From positions 1 to 60,859 of the forward strand of contig NZ_LZKQ01000329.1 in NCBI RefSeq assembly GCF_001668675.1: a stretch of DNA of 60,859 bases, written 5' to 3'. The translations under genes were made by a program, and so were the position numbers. A model generated the notes under the pieces. That model made no database searches and had not been told where the DNA came from. It worked only from the letters and a program-made list of their open reading frames with translations. Source of the stretch: Mycobacterium asiaticum (GTDB taxonomy: Bacteria; Actinomycetota; Actinomycetes; Mycobacteriales; Mycobacteriaceae). Below, one piece after another: positions 25,769 through 33,943 of this stretch; positions within the stretch are counted from its first letter, which is position 1; the number at the start of each line of letters is the position of its first letter.

Positions 25769-26443
25769 GTGACTGTGATTGATGATCTGCCGCTGCGGTG
25801 GGCAGTCACCGGCCTGTTCCTGTTGAGCGCCGTCGGCTTCGTGCTGGTCGTCGACCGCCGGTCCTGGACCTCGGTGGTCAGCTACGGCCTGCACCTCACC
25901 ATGGCGATCGCGATGGCGGTGATGGCCTGGCCGCAGGGACTGGGGCTGCCGCCGACGCCCGCCGAGGCCTTCTTCCTGGCGGCGGCGCTGTGGTTCGTGA
26001 TCATGGCCGTCCTCGCCACCCGGATGGGCGGCATGCGGCTGCTGCGCGGGTATCACGCGCTGAAGATGCTGGCGATGGCGTGGATGTACGCCGTTGTTCA
26101 TCATCAGCCGCTGCCCTCGGGACTCGGTGCCGGGCACCAGCACCACCACCACCACGAGATGCCGGCGGACCAACCGATGCCCGATATGGACATGACCCCC
26201 GCCATGACGCCCGACGCCACGCCGCCCGACGATTGGCCGGGCTGGGTCGATGTCGGCAATTGGGGGTGGGCGCTCCTGTTCGTCGCCGCCGCCGTGGTGT
26301 TGGGGTACCGGTATGCCGCGCAACGGCGCGTCGCCCGGCGGCGGCGGTCGCGGCGATGGCGCACCACGCTCGGCACCGCGCTGCAGGCCATGATGGCCGT
26401 GGGGATGGCGATCATGTTCGGCGCGCTGCTGGTGCAGAGCTGA
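25769..26443 (+). CDS. DUF5134 membrane protein with His/Met-rich loop
   Basis: Protein of 224 residues with about six transmembrane segments, matching the actinobacterial DUF5134 family. The loop near residues 120-155 is unusual: HQHHHHH followed by MPADQPMPDMDMTPAM, giving a histidine run next to spaced methionines. That composition is typical of copper-binding loops (CopC/PcoE-like). It lies between the CopD/CtaG-like gene and the MmpL gene, within the copper cluster. Metal binding is inference. The start may be GTG 25769 or GTG 25775. Confidence 0.8.
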   Translation: MTVIDDLPLRWAVTGLFLLSAVGFVLVVDRRSWTSVVSYGLHLTMAIAMAVMAWPQGLGLPPTPAEAFFLAAALWFVIMAVLATRMGGMRLLRGYHALKMLAMAWMYAVVHHQPLPSGLGAGHQHHHHHEMPADQPMPDMDMTPAMTPDATPPDDWPGWVDVGNWGWALLFVAAAVVLGYRYAAQRRVARRRRSRRWRTTLGTALQAMMAVGMAIMFGALLVQS

Positions 26444-26447
26444 GGGT

Positions 26448-26474
26448 GTAACGTTTCCGCCCTTCCATCGACTA
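26448..26474 (+). promoter_or_regulatory. Weak candidate ECF promoter upstream of mmpL
   Basis: GTAACG at 26448-26453, a 15-bp spacer and CGACTA at 26469-26474, 57 bp before the mmpL start. The -10 is identical to the strong sites for PPE1 and zf-HC2. The -35 matches 4 of 6 and the spacer is one base short. Confidence 0.35.
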
Positions 26475-26530
26475 ACTGCGCAGGCGCTCAGTAGATTGGG
26501 CCGCGGTGGCAGGCCGCGAAGGAGACGTCA

Positions 26531-29434
26531 GTGCAGACCCAGCAACCCGTCGACGGGGCGGCGACGGGTTCAGCGCATCCCGGCCACGCCGAGCGGCCGT
26601 TCATCGCCAGGACCATCCACGCCCTCGCGGTGCCGATCATCCTGTTCTGGATTGCCGTGGTCGTCCTGCTCAGCGTGTTCGTCCCCTCGCTGGAGATAGT
26701 CGGGCAGGAGCGATCGGTGTCGCTGAGCCCGAAGGATGCTCCGTCGCTGATAGCCCTGAACCGCATCGGCCACGTCTTCAAGGAAGGCGAGACCGACAGT
26801 GTGGCAATGGTCGTCCTGGAGGGCGACAAGCCGCTGGGCGATGACGCGCACCGGTACTACGACCTACTGATCCGCAAGCTGCGCGCCGACAAGACGCATG
26901 TGCTGAGCATCCAGGATTTCTGGGGCGACCCACTCACCGCGGCGGGCGCCCAGAGCAGCGACGGCAAGGCGGTGACCGTTCAGGTCAACCTGGCCGGCAA
27001 TCAAGGCGAGCTGCTGGCCAACGATTCCGTCGACGCCGTCCGCAAGATTGTCGACGGCACTCCTCCGCCACCTGGCGTCAAGGCCTACGTCACCGGCGGC
27101 GCCGCCCTGGCCGCGGACCTGCACTCCAGCGGCGACAAATCCATGGCGAAAGTCACCCTGACCACGGTCGCGGTGATCCTGGTGATGCTGCTGTTCGTCT
27201 ACCGGTCGCCGATCACCGTGTTCCTGCTGCTGGTCACCGTCGGTGTGCAGCTCTCCGCGGCGCGCGGTTTAGTCGCACTGCTGGGTCACAACGAACTGAT
27301 CGGGCTGTCCACCTTTGCCGTCAGCCTGCTCACCTCGCTGGCCATCGCCGCCGGGACCGACTACGGGATCTTCATCATCGGTCGCTATCAAGAGGCCCGG
27401 CAGGCCGGTGAGGACCGGGAGTCGGCCTTCTACACCATGTACCGGGGGACCGCGCACGTCATCCTGGGCTCCGGGCTGACCATCGCCGGGGCGACGTTCT
27501 GCCTGAGCTTCACCCGGATGCCCTACTTCCAGACCCTTGGTGTGCCGTGCGCGGTGGGAATGCTGACCGCGGTCATCGTGGCGCTGACCCTGGGTCCCGC
27601 GGTGCTGATCGTCGGGGGCCGGTTCGGGTTCTTCGATCCCAAGCGCTTCCTGGCGGTGCGCGGCTGGCGCCGCGTCGGCACCGTGGTGGTCCGCTGGCCG
27701 TTGCCGGTCCTGGCCGCCACATTCGCCGTCGCCATGGTCGGGTTGCTGACGCTGCCCGGATACAAACCCAGCTACGACGACCAGGCGTACCTGCCCAGCT
27801 TCATCCCCGCCAACGAAGGGTTCGCGGCGGCGAACCGGCATTTCTCCCAGGCCCGCATGAAGCCCGAGATCGTGATGATCGAGTCGGATCACGACATGCG
27901 CAACCCGGCGGACTTTTTGGTGCTGGACAGGCTGGCCAAGGGCCTCTTCCGGGTGCCGGGGATCTCGCGGGTCCAGGCCATCACCCGCCCCGACGGATTG
28001 GCCATGGAGCACACCACGATTCCGTTCCAGGTCAGCATGTCCAACGCCGGGCAGGTGCAGACGATGAAGTACCAGCGGGACCGGATGGACGACATGCGCA
28101 AGCAGGCCGACGAGATGGCCAAGACAATTTCGCTCATGCAGCGGATGTACGGCCTGATGACCCAACTGGCCGAACAGACCCACCGCATGGTCAACGACAC
28201 CGTCGAGATGCAGGAGATCACCAACGAGTTGCGCGATCACATCGCGGACTTCGAAGACTTCTGGCGCCCCGTACGCAGTTACTTCTATTGGGAGAAACAC
28301 TGTTACGACATACCGGCCTGCTGGTCGCTGCGGTCGATCTTCGACGGCCTGGACGGGTTGGACGCGATCGACGAGCGCCTTGACGTGTTGGTCAGCGACA
28401 TCAAGAACCTGGACCGATTGATGCCGCAGATGCTGACCACCTTCCCCCCGATGATCGAGACGATGGAGAGCATGCGGGTCTCGATGCTGACCATGCACAG
28501 CACCATGTCGGGCATCTTCGACCAGATGGCCGAGATGAGCGAGAACGCCAACGCCATGGGCAAGGCGTTCGACGCCGCCAAGAACGACGACTCGTTCTAC
28601 CTGCCGCCGGAAGTGTTCAAGAACAAGGACTTTCAGCGCGCCATGAATTCGTTCCTGTCCTCGGACGGGCACGCGGCGCGATTTATCGTGCTGCATCGCA
28701 GCGACCCGGCCTCCGAGGACGGCATCGCCAGTATCGACCAGTTGCACACCGCGGCCGAGGAGTCGCTCAAGGGCACACCGTTGGAGGACGCCAAGATCTA
28801 CGTCGCGGGCATGGGCGCCGTCTTCAAAGACATCTCCGAGGGCGCCAAGTGGGATCTGGTGATCGCCGGGATCTCCTCGCTGTGCCTGATTTTCATCATC
28901 ATGCTGGTCCTCACCCGCGCGTTCATCGCCGCCGCGGTGATCGTCGGGACGGTCGCGATCTCGCTGGGTGCTTCATTCGGGCTGTCCGTGCTGATGTGGC
29001 AGCACATTCTCGGTATCCCATTGCACTGGTTGGTGATCGCCATGTCGGTGATCGTGCTGCTGGCGGTGGGGTCGGACTACAACCTGTTGTTGGTGTCGCG
29101 GTTCAAACAGGAGATTTACGCCGGACTCAACACCGGGATCATCCGGTCCATGGGCGGCACCGGGAAGGTGGTCACCAACGCCGGACTGGTGTTCGCCTTC
29201 ACGATGGGCGCCATGATCGTGGGTGACGCGCGGATGATCGGACAGGTGGGCACCACCATAGGACTGGGGCTGCTGTTCGACACATTGATCGTGCGCGCGC
29301 TGATGACGCCTTCGATCGCCGCGCTGCTGGGCCGCTGGTTCTGGTGGCCGATCAACGTCCGGTCACGGCCCGCCCGGCCGCGGGTGCCGGTGCCACCGCC
29401 GGACCGTTCACTGGTCTCCAGCGATCAGCGGTAG
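26531..29434 (+). CDS. MmpL-family RND transporter
   Basis: MmpL transporter of 967 residues with two six-helix halves, each with a large periplasmic loop; the second loop has a helical coiled stretch rich in Met, Gln and Glu (residues about 500-680). The proton-relay Asp-Tyr pairs are present in AAGTDYGIFIIGRYQEAR and AVGSDYNLLLVSRFKQE. GAAGGAG precedes the GTG start. No MmpS gene is adjacent. It sits tail-to-tail with the isonitrile lipopeptide NRPS inside the copper cluster, so export of that lipopeptide is the leading hypothesis. M. tuberculosis has no mmpL at this point of the locus. Confidence 0.92.
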   Translation: MQTQQPVDGAATGSAHPGHAERPFIARTIHALAVPIILFWIAVVVLLSVFVPSLEIVGQERSVSLSPKDAPSLIALNRIGHVFKEGETDSVAMVVLEGDKPLGDDAHRYYDLLIRKLRADKTHVLSIQDFWGDPLTAAGAQSSDGKAVTVQVNLAGNQGELLANDSVDAVRKIVDGTPPPPGVKAYVTGGAALAADLHSSGDKSMAKVTLTTVAVILVMLLFVYRSPITVFLLLVTVGVQLSAARGLVALLGHNELIGLSTFAVSLLTSLAIAAGTDYGIFIIGRYQEARQAGEDRESAFYTMYRGTAHVILGSGLTIAGATFCLSFTRMPYFQTLGVPCAVGMLTAVIVALTLGPAVLIVGGRFGFFDPKRFLAVRGWRRVGTVVVRWPLPVLAATFAVAMVGLLTLPGYKPSYDDQAYLPSFIPANEGFAAANRHFSQARMKPEIVMIESDHDMRNPADFLVLDRLAKGLFRVPGISRVQAITRPDGLAMEHTTIPFQVSMSNAGQVQTMKYQRDRMDDMRKQADEMAKTISLMQRMYGLMTQLAEQTHRMVNDTVEMQEITNELRDHIADFEDFWRPVRSYFYWEKHCYDIPACWSLRSIFDGLDGLDAIDERLDVLVSDIKNLDRLMPQMLTTFPPMIETMESMRVSMLTMHSTMSGIFDQMAEMSENANAMGKAFDAAKNDDSFYLPPEVFKNKDFQRAMNSFLSSDGHAARFIVLHRSDPASEDGIASIDQLHTAAEESLKGTPLEDAKIYVAGMGAVFKDISEGAKWDLVIAGISSLCLIFIIMLVLTRAFIAAAVIVGTVAISLGASFGLSVLMWQHILGIPLHWLVIAMSVIVLLAVGSDYNLLLVSRFKQEIYAGLNTGIIRSMGGTGKVVTNAGLVFAFTMGAMIVGDARMIGQVGTTIGLGLLFDTLIVRALMTPSIAALLGRWFWWPINVRSRPARPRVPVPPPDRSLVSSDQR

Positions 29435-29441
29435 GCCGGCT

Positions 29442-29584
29442 GTGTCGAACATGTCGAAGCTGGAGGCCATCGTCGCCCGCCTCCCGGAGGCCGTCCGGGT
29501 CGACATCGAGGCGTGGGGCGGCGGATCCTGACGTCCTACGCCCTGGTCGCGCCGAAGAAGCTGGTCAAGCAATTGGGGCTGTGA
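29442..29584 (+). pseudogene. Remnant of an MmcQ/YjbR-family gene
   Basis: A 5' fragment beginning near 29442 (GTG) or 29451 (ATG) reads MSKLEAIVARLPEAVRVDIE then AWGG, and stops at 29531. In another frame, 29522-29584 reads SYALVAPKKLVKQLGL before a stop. These match the start and the end of MmcQ/YjbR-like DNA-binding-fold proteins, normally about 110-120 residues, so the middle has been deleted. The tail overlaps the last 20 bp of the convergent NRPS gene, marking a deletion or insertion junction at the edge of the lipopeptide cluster. Confidence 0.7.
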
Positions 29585-32500
29585 CGGCGTCCTGAAGCAG
29601 CGAGAGCAACGACACTGTTGCCGTGGCGACTTCGGCGACCCGCTCGGCGTTCAGCGTGACGGTCGGGAAATCGGCCAGGTATTCCCGGTAGGAGCGGCCC
29701 CCGAGTCGCATGCCCAAACTCACCCAGGCGTCCAGCACCGACCATCGCCGCGGATTTTCGATGGCCCAGTCACTTTCGTCTAGCTGGCTCTTCCATTGTG
29801 CGACCTCGGTTTCCATGCAACCGAATTCGGCGAGCAGGGCGGCGTATGACACCCGCTCCCCGGTAACCACGGTGATTCCGCGACCCAGCACGGCCGGCCC
29901 ACCCAGCTCCGGAACCAGACTCAGGATCGCTTGGGCGGCGGCATGTCCGGTGGTGACCTCTTCAGTCAGGCTCACCGCCGGATAGGCGCCCATCGTCACA
30001 CAGGCGTCGACCAGGGAGACCAAAATGTCTGCGCTCGTACCCAGTTGCCGGTCCATCCCCAGCACTCTCGGCAGTCGCACGATGGTGTAATCGAGTGCGC
30101 CCGGTGCGGCCGACACCACCAGTTCCGCCAGCGACTTGGACGCCGCGTACGGGTAGGGCGCCGTACCTGGGTCGGTGACCGCTGCCGCGTCGGCCTGCGC
30201 ATTGACGACGTAGGTGGACAGATGCACCAGTCTCGCACCGTGCTGGACGCACGAATCTACCAGCGCGCGAACAAGGTTGACGTTCGCCGGCCGCAGATCG
30301 CGGTAGGGCACCACCACGTTGGTGTTCCCGACGCAGTTCACGACGGTTCGAGCGCCGGTGTCGCGGATTAGCGCATCGAGTTCCTCGCGGCCGGGCTCGG
30401 CCGTGAACCGCCAGGTGCGCACGCCGCCGATGCGTTGCAGATCAGTCCACGGCTCGTGCTCGGGCAGCTCCGACCTGGTAGCGAAGACCATCTCGGGACA
30501 CGGCGTTCCGGACCGCTTCAGGTCGAGAACCGCTTGGGCGAAGCCGGTGCCGAGAATCCCGGACGCCCCGAGCACCAGGATGGTGTCTCGTTTGGCATTG
30601 TCGCTCAACGCCTTCTGGTGTGTCGGCGCGTATGCCGCTGCGAGGTCACCCGCTATCTCGGCCGCGGTCGTAACGTCCATCCACCCGCCAGCAGGCATCA
30701 TCCGTGCCAGGGTGGCGGCCGTGTCGGCGCTGATCAGATCCAGGAGGGTGAGGTGCCGATTCAGGTATCTGCGCGTGTCGGGCAGGATCCGGATCAAGTC
30801 GAGCGAGCCGATGCCGGCGTCGAGCAGTGACGAGTCCGCCGTCAGCTCAATGCCCAAGTGACGGCTCCAGATTCGAGCGAGTCCGGCCGCATCGGAATCG
30901 GCATCGGCTTCGTCCGACAAAGCATCCGCCGAGCTCGACAGCATCCGCAGCTTCGCGCCGTCCACCTTGCCGCTGGGCTTGCGGGGAATGTTCGGCACGG
31001 CGACGACGAAGAACGACGGCACCCCCAGGCTCGTCAGAACACAACGGATACGTGCGACCGTGGCGGTGTCCGCACCGTCCGTGCGGGTCAGCTCCGTCTG
31101 GAACCACATTCCGAGCCTTCCGCCCTGCAACTCGACGGCGACATCGGACACCGCTGGGTCCTCGGTGATGCGCCGGCTCACCTCCGCGATATCGACCCGC
31201 TTACCGGATATCTTGACCAGCGCGTCTTTTCGTCCGGCGAAGACCGGATGCCCCTCGTCGTCCCCGATCACCCGGTCAGCGGTGGCAAACGCCCGATACC
31301 GCGAACCGTCCGCGGCGGTCACGGTGCCGAAGCCGCCGCCGTCGATACCGAGATAACCGTTCGCGACCAAGTCACCGACGATGACGATCTCGCCGAACGC
31401 GACGAACATCGAGTCGGCCACCAGCGGCCGGCCCACCCGGCGCGCGGCGTCACCGGTAGCAGCGGTGATGGGTAGATAGCTGGATACCACGGTGGTTTCC
31501 GTCGGGCCATAGGTGGACACCAGCGAGATCTCTCGCTCACCCGGTGCGGCGACCCACTTGTCGGCCGTGCGCGGGTGGACGGCCTCCCCGCCGATCACGA
31601 TCTGCCGGACGTTCGAGCGGCGGATCGTCTCAACCACCTCGCGGTCCTCGGACAGCAACTGCCAAACGGCAGTCGGCAGGTCGACGACGGTCACGTGCTC
31701 GGCGGCGATATCGGCTGCCAGAGCGGTGAAGTCGCCGGACTTCATGGCTGCGGTCCGCGACGACTGCGCTCCGCAGGCCGCCGCGCCGAAGATCTCTTCG
31801 ACGCTGATGTCCGATGTCAATGGGGCGCATTGCAGGATGCGGTCGGCTGCGCCCCATCCGTAAGCCCGCCCGAGTGCGGCGCAGAACAGCGCCAGCGATC
31901 CGTGGGTGACGTGGACGAGCTTGGGTGTTCCGGTGGTCCCCGAGGTCGGCATGACGTAGGCGGTCCTGGTCGACAGCCGGGCATCCCGTGTCACCAACTC
32001 GACACGTCCGTCGATGAGTTCGCGTTCATTCTCGTCGGCGGTTGCGGTCAATTCCATCGCGGTGACATCGACCACGTGTACCGAGATGTCGTCGATGTGC
32101 TCAGCAATCGCGCTGGCCCGCAACGGCATCTCGTCGCCGGTGGTGCAGACGCTGTAACCGCAACCGGCGACATGGCACGCGATCAACAGGTCGGTGGTCC
32201 GGTCCGTGTCGTCGTCGCAGCAGACCACGATGTCGCCGGGCACCACACCGTTGCGGACCAGCCAAGCAAGCCAGGCCCGTGCGTTGGGGCGGTTGATCAG
32301 TATCCCGCGGGCACCTCCTGGCGAGTTCAGAAACCAGGCGGGTGCGGTCGGCGGCTCGGGTTGGAACGCGGTTTCGCTGCGGCGGTGGGCCCCGTCCGGG
32401 TCGATGCCCAACCACTCGTCGACCACCGTGGCGATCGGTTGTTCCCACGACGCCGCCATCGACTCCAGCGCGGCTCCGATCCGGGCGGCGACGCCACGAT

Positions 32501-33707
32501 ATGCCTTGTCCGCGCACCGATCCGCCCTGTCCCAGATGGTCAGCCGCAGCGTGCCTTCGTTCTCGTCCAGCACGCTGGCTACGGTCATACCCTCGACCGG
32601 ACCGATGTCGGTGGCGATCGGCGTTTCGGACAGAAACCGGCGCAGCGTGGGCGCACATGCCTCCCGGATGAAGTTGAGGGTCATCGCCTCTACCTGTGTG
32701 GTCCGGTTGATCGCGAAATACATTCGGCGGAAATGCTCTTCACGAAGCCATCGCCGCCGGACGGTCCTGACATAGTCTCTGTCGAGCGCGCTGACGACGT
32801 CGGCCACCGAGGCGAACGGCGAGAATCGGACGGGGTGCGCGACGGAGTTGACCAGACAGGTCGCAACGTCCAGTTCCGGATCACCGAACCGGTTGTCCAC
32901 CGCGTGCACCAGCAGGTTGTCGGTGCTCTGCCGGAGACTGGAAAACACCCCGACGGCGGCCGCGGCCACCAGCACATTGAGCGGGACCTGCTTGTCCTCC
33001 GAGAGAGCCAGGATGGCGGCAAAGGCGCTGCCGGACAGGGTCACCGACTCCTGCAGGACGCCCTTGGCGGCCGCGCCGTGCGGTTCATCGGAGCCGGGGT
33101 TGTGCCCACCGCGGCGCGCATCGTCGGTGAGCTCGCGCCGCACCACAGGCGCGACGCGTTGTAGCGCCTCATCGACCTTGACTGCCTCACGTCGGTGCGC
33201 CGCCGCCAATTTCGCCAAACCCTGGGTGACGCTCGTGGTTTCAGCACCGGCGTGCGCCAGATGCCGTGCCAGGTCAGCTTCGACGATCCCGGTGGCGCCA
33301 CCATCAAGCAGGATGTGATGGGTGTGTACGTCAAGGCCGGAGACCAACCCATCGTTATTGGTCCAGACGGTGTAGCGGACCAACGGCTTGTCCAGAATGC
33401 CCGAAGACCACGAGCGGGCAACGTCATCGGCGCCGCTGTTCGCGTCGTCGACCGACCGCACCCGGACGATGTCACCGGTGTGCAGGCGCGGTGCCAGTTC
33501 GGGATAACCGGCGCCGAGCGGTTCGAGAACACAGAGCTGCACCGGATTTTCGGTGATCGTCGCGTGCAGGGCGGCCAGGAACCCGGGCAGCGGCAGTGGG
33601 TGGAACCGGTAGGTCTTGCCGATCAGATACAACGCGGGATCGCTGTCCTGCAGCACCCCGTTGTAGAGGTTGCGCTGTGATCTGCTCAATGGGATTCGCG
33701 CGATCAT
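29565..33707 (-). CDS. nrp: Single-module NRPS (C-A-PCP-R) of an isonitrile lipopeptide pathway
   Basis: NRPS of 1380 residues. The condensation domain covers about 1-430 (HHILLDGG near 130). The adenylation domain covers about 450-920 (SGTTGTPKLVH near 590, STYGPTETTVV, GRKDALVKISGKRVDIAE, and PRKPSGKVDGAKL). A carrier domain follows with the phosphopantetheine serine in GIGSLDL near 968. A thioester reductase domain spans about 1035-1380 (LVLGASGILGTGFAQ, YAASK). M. tuberculosis Nrp has two modules in about 2500 residues; this one has a single module, as reported for Streptomyces ScoA. Hand alignment to GrsA gives the pocket D-I-E-T-V-G-T-V-V-K; the Glu suggests a basic substrate such as lysine. 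Reductive release should give an aldehyde or alcohol. The start overlaps the ACP stop as ATGA. Confidence 0.93.
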   Translation of the reverse strand: MIARIPLSRSQRNLYNGVLQDSDPALYLIGKTYRFHPLPLPGFLAALHATITENPVQLCVLEPLGAGYPELAPRLHTGDIVRVRSVDDANSGADDVARSWSSGILDKPLVRYTVWTNNDGLVSGLDVHTHHILLDGGATGIVEADLARHLAHAGAETTSVTQGLAKLAAAHRREAVKVDEALQRVAPVVRRELTDDARRGGHNPGSDEPHGAAAKGVLQESVTLSGSAFAAILALSEDKQVPLNVLVAAAAVGVFSSLRQSTDNLLVHAVDNRFGDPELDVATCLVNSVAHPVRFSPFASVADVVSALDRDYVRTVRRRWLREEHFRRMYFAINRTTQVEAMTLNFIREACAPTLRRFLSETPIATDIGPVEGMTVASVLDENEGTLRLTIWDRADRCADKAYRGVAARIGAALESMAASWEQPIATVVDEWLGIDPDGAHRRSETAFQPEPPTAPAWFLNSPGGARGILINRPNARAWLAWLVRNGVVPGDIVVCCDDDTDRTTDLLIACHVAGCGYSVCTTGDEMPLRASAIAEHIDDISVHVVDVTAMELTATADENERELIDGRVELVTRDARLSTRTAYVMPTSGTTGTPKLVHVTHGSLALFCAALGRAYGWGAADRILQCAPLTSDISVEEIFGAAACGAQSSRTAAMKSGDFTALAADIAAEHVTVVDLPTAVWQLLSEDREVVETIRRSNVRQIVIGGEAVHPRTADKWVAAPGEREISLVSTYGPTETTVVSSYLPITAATGDAARRVGRPLVADSMFVAFGEIVIVGDLVANGYLGIDGGGFGTVTAADGSRYRAFATADRVIGDDEGHPVFAGRKDALVKISGKRVDIAEVSRRITEDPAVSDVAVELQGGRLGMWFQTELTRTDGADTATVARIRCVLTSLGVPSFFVVAVPNIPRKPSGKVDGAKLRMLSSSADALSDEADADSDAAGLARIWSRHLGIELTADSSLLDAGIGSLDLIRILPDTRRYLNRHLTLLDLISADTAATLARMMPAGGWMDVTTAAEIAGDLAAAYAPTHQKALSDNAKRDTILVLGASGILGTGFAQAVLDLKRSGTPCPEMVFATRSELPEHEPWTDLQRIGGVRTWRFTAEPGREELDALIRDTGARTVVNCVGNTNVVVPYRDLRPANVNLVRALVDSCVQHGARLVHLSTYVVNAQADAAAVTDPGTAPYPYAASKSLAELVVSAAPGALDYTIVRLPRVLGMDRQLGTSADILVSLVDACVTMGAYPAVSLTEEVTTGHAAAQAILSLVPELGGPAVLGRGITVVTGERVSYAALLAEFGCMETEVAQWKSQLDESDWAIENPRRWSVLDAWVSLGMRLGGRSYREYLADFPTVTLNAERVAEVATATVSLLSLLQDAVTAPIA

Positions 33708-33943
33708 CCGGGGGCTCCGGCAAGTTCCCGAACCCAGCCCGCAATCGACAGGTCTTCGGCCAGTCGCGCCGGCACCTCGGATTCCCGGTTCACCCCAAGC
33801 TGTTTCATCAGCAGGACGAACCGGACCGAGTCCAGCCCGAGGTCTCGCAGATCCGTGGCATCCCCGTCGATCAGGTCGGTCTCGTCGATGTACAAGACCT
33901 CGCAGATCGCGGTGACGACCCTTTCCCGCAGTACCTCAGCCAC
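33704..33943 (-). CDS. Acyl carrier protein of the isonitrile lipopeptide pathway (Rv0100-like)
   Basis: Free-standing ACP of 79 residues with the phosphopantetheine site LGLDSVRFVLL. It should receive the fatty acyl group from FadD10 and carry it through dioxygenase and thioesterase steps before transfer to the NRPS. It starts with GTG, overlaps the fadD10 stop by 8 bp and the nrp start by 4 bp, so the three are translated together. Length and order match Rv0100. Confidence 0.93.
   Translation of the reverse strand: MAEVLRERVVTAICEVLYIDETDLIDGDATDLRDLGLDSVRFVLLMKQLGVNRESEVPARLAEDLSIAGWVRELAGAPG

Noticed and set aside
29565..33707. A truncated or broken two-module Nrp
   Set aside because: The single module has complete C, A, PCP and R domains in one frame with coupled start and no extra domain fragments, so a genuine one-module enzyme is more likely.
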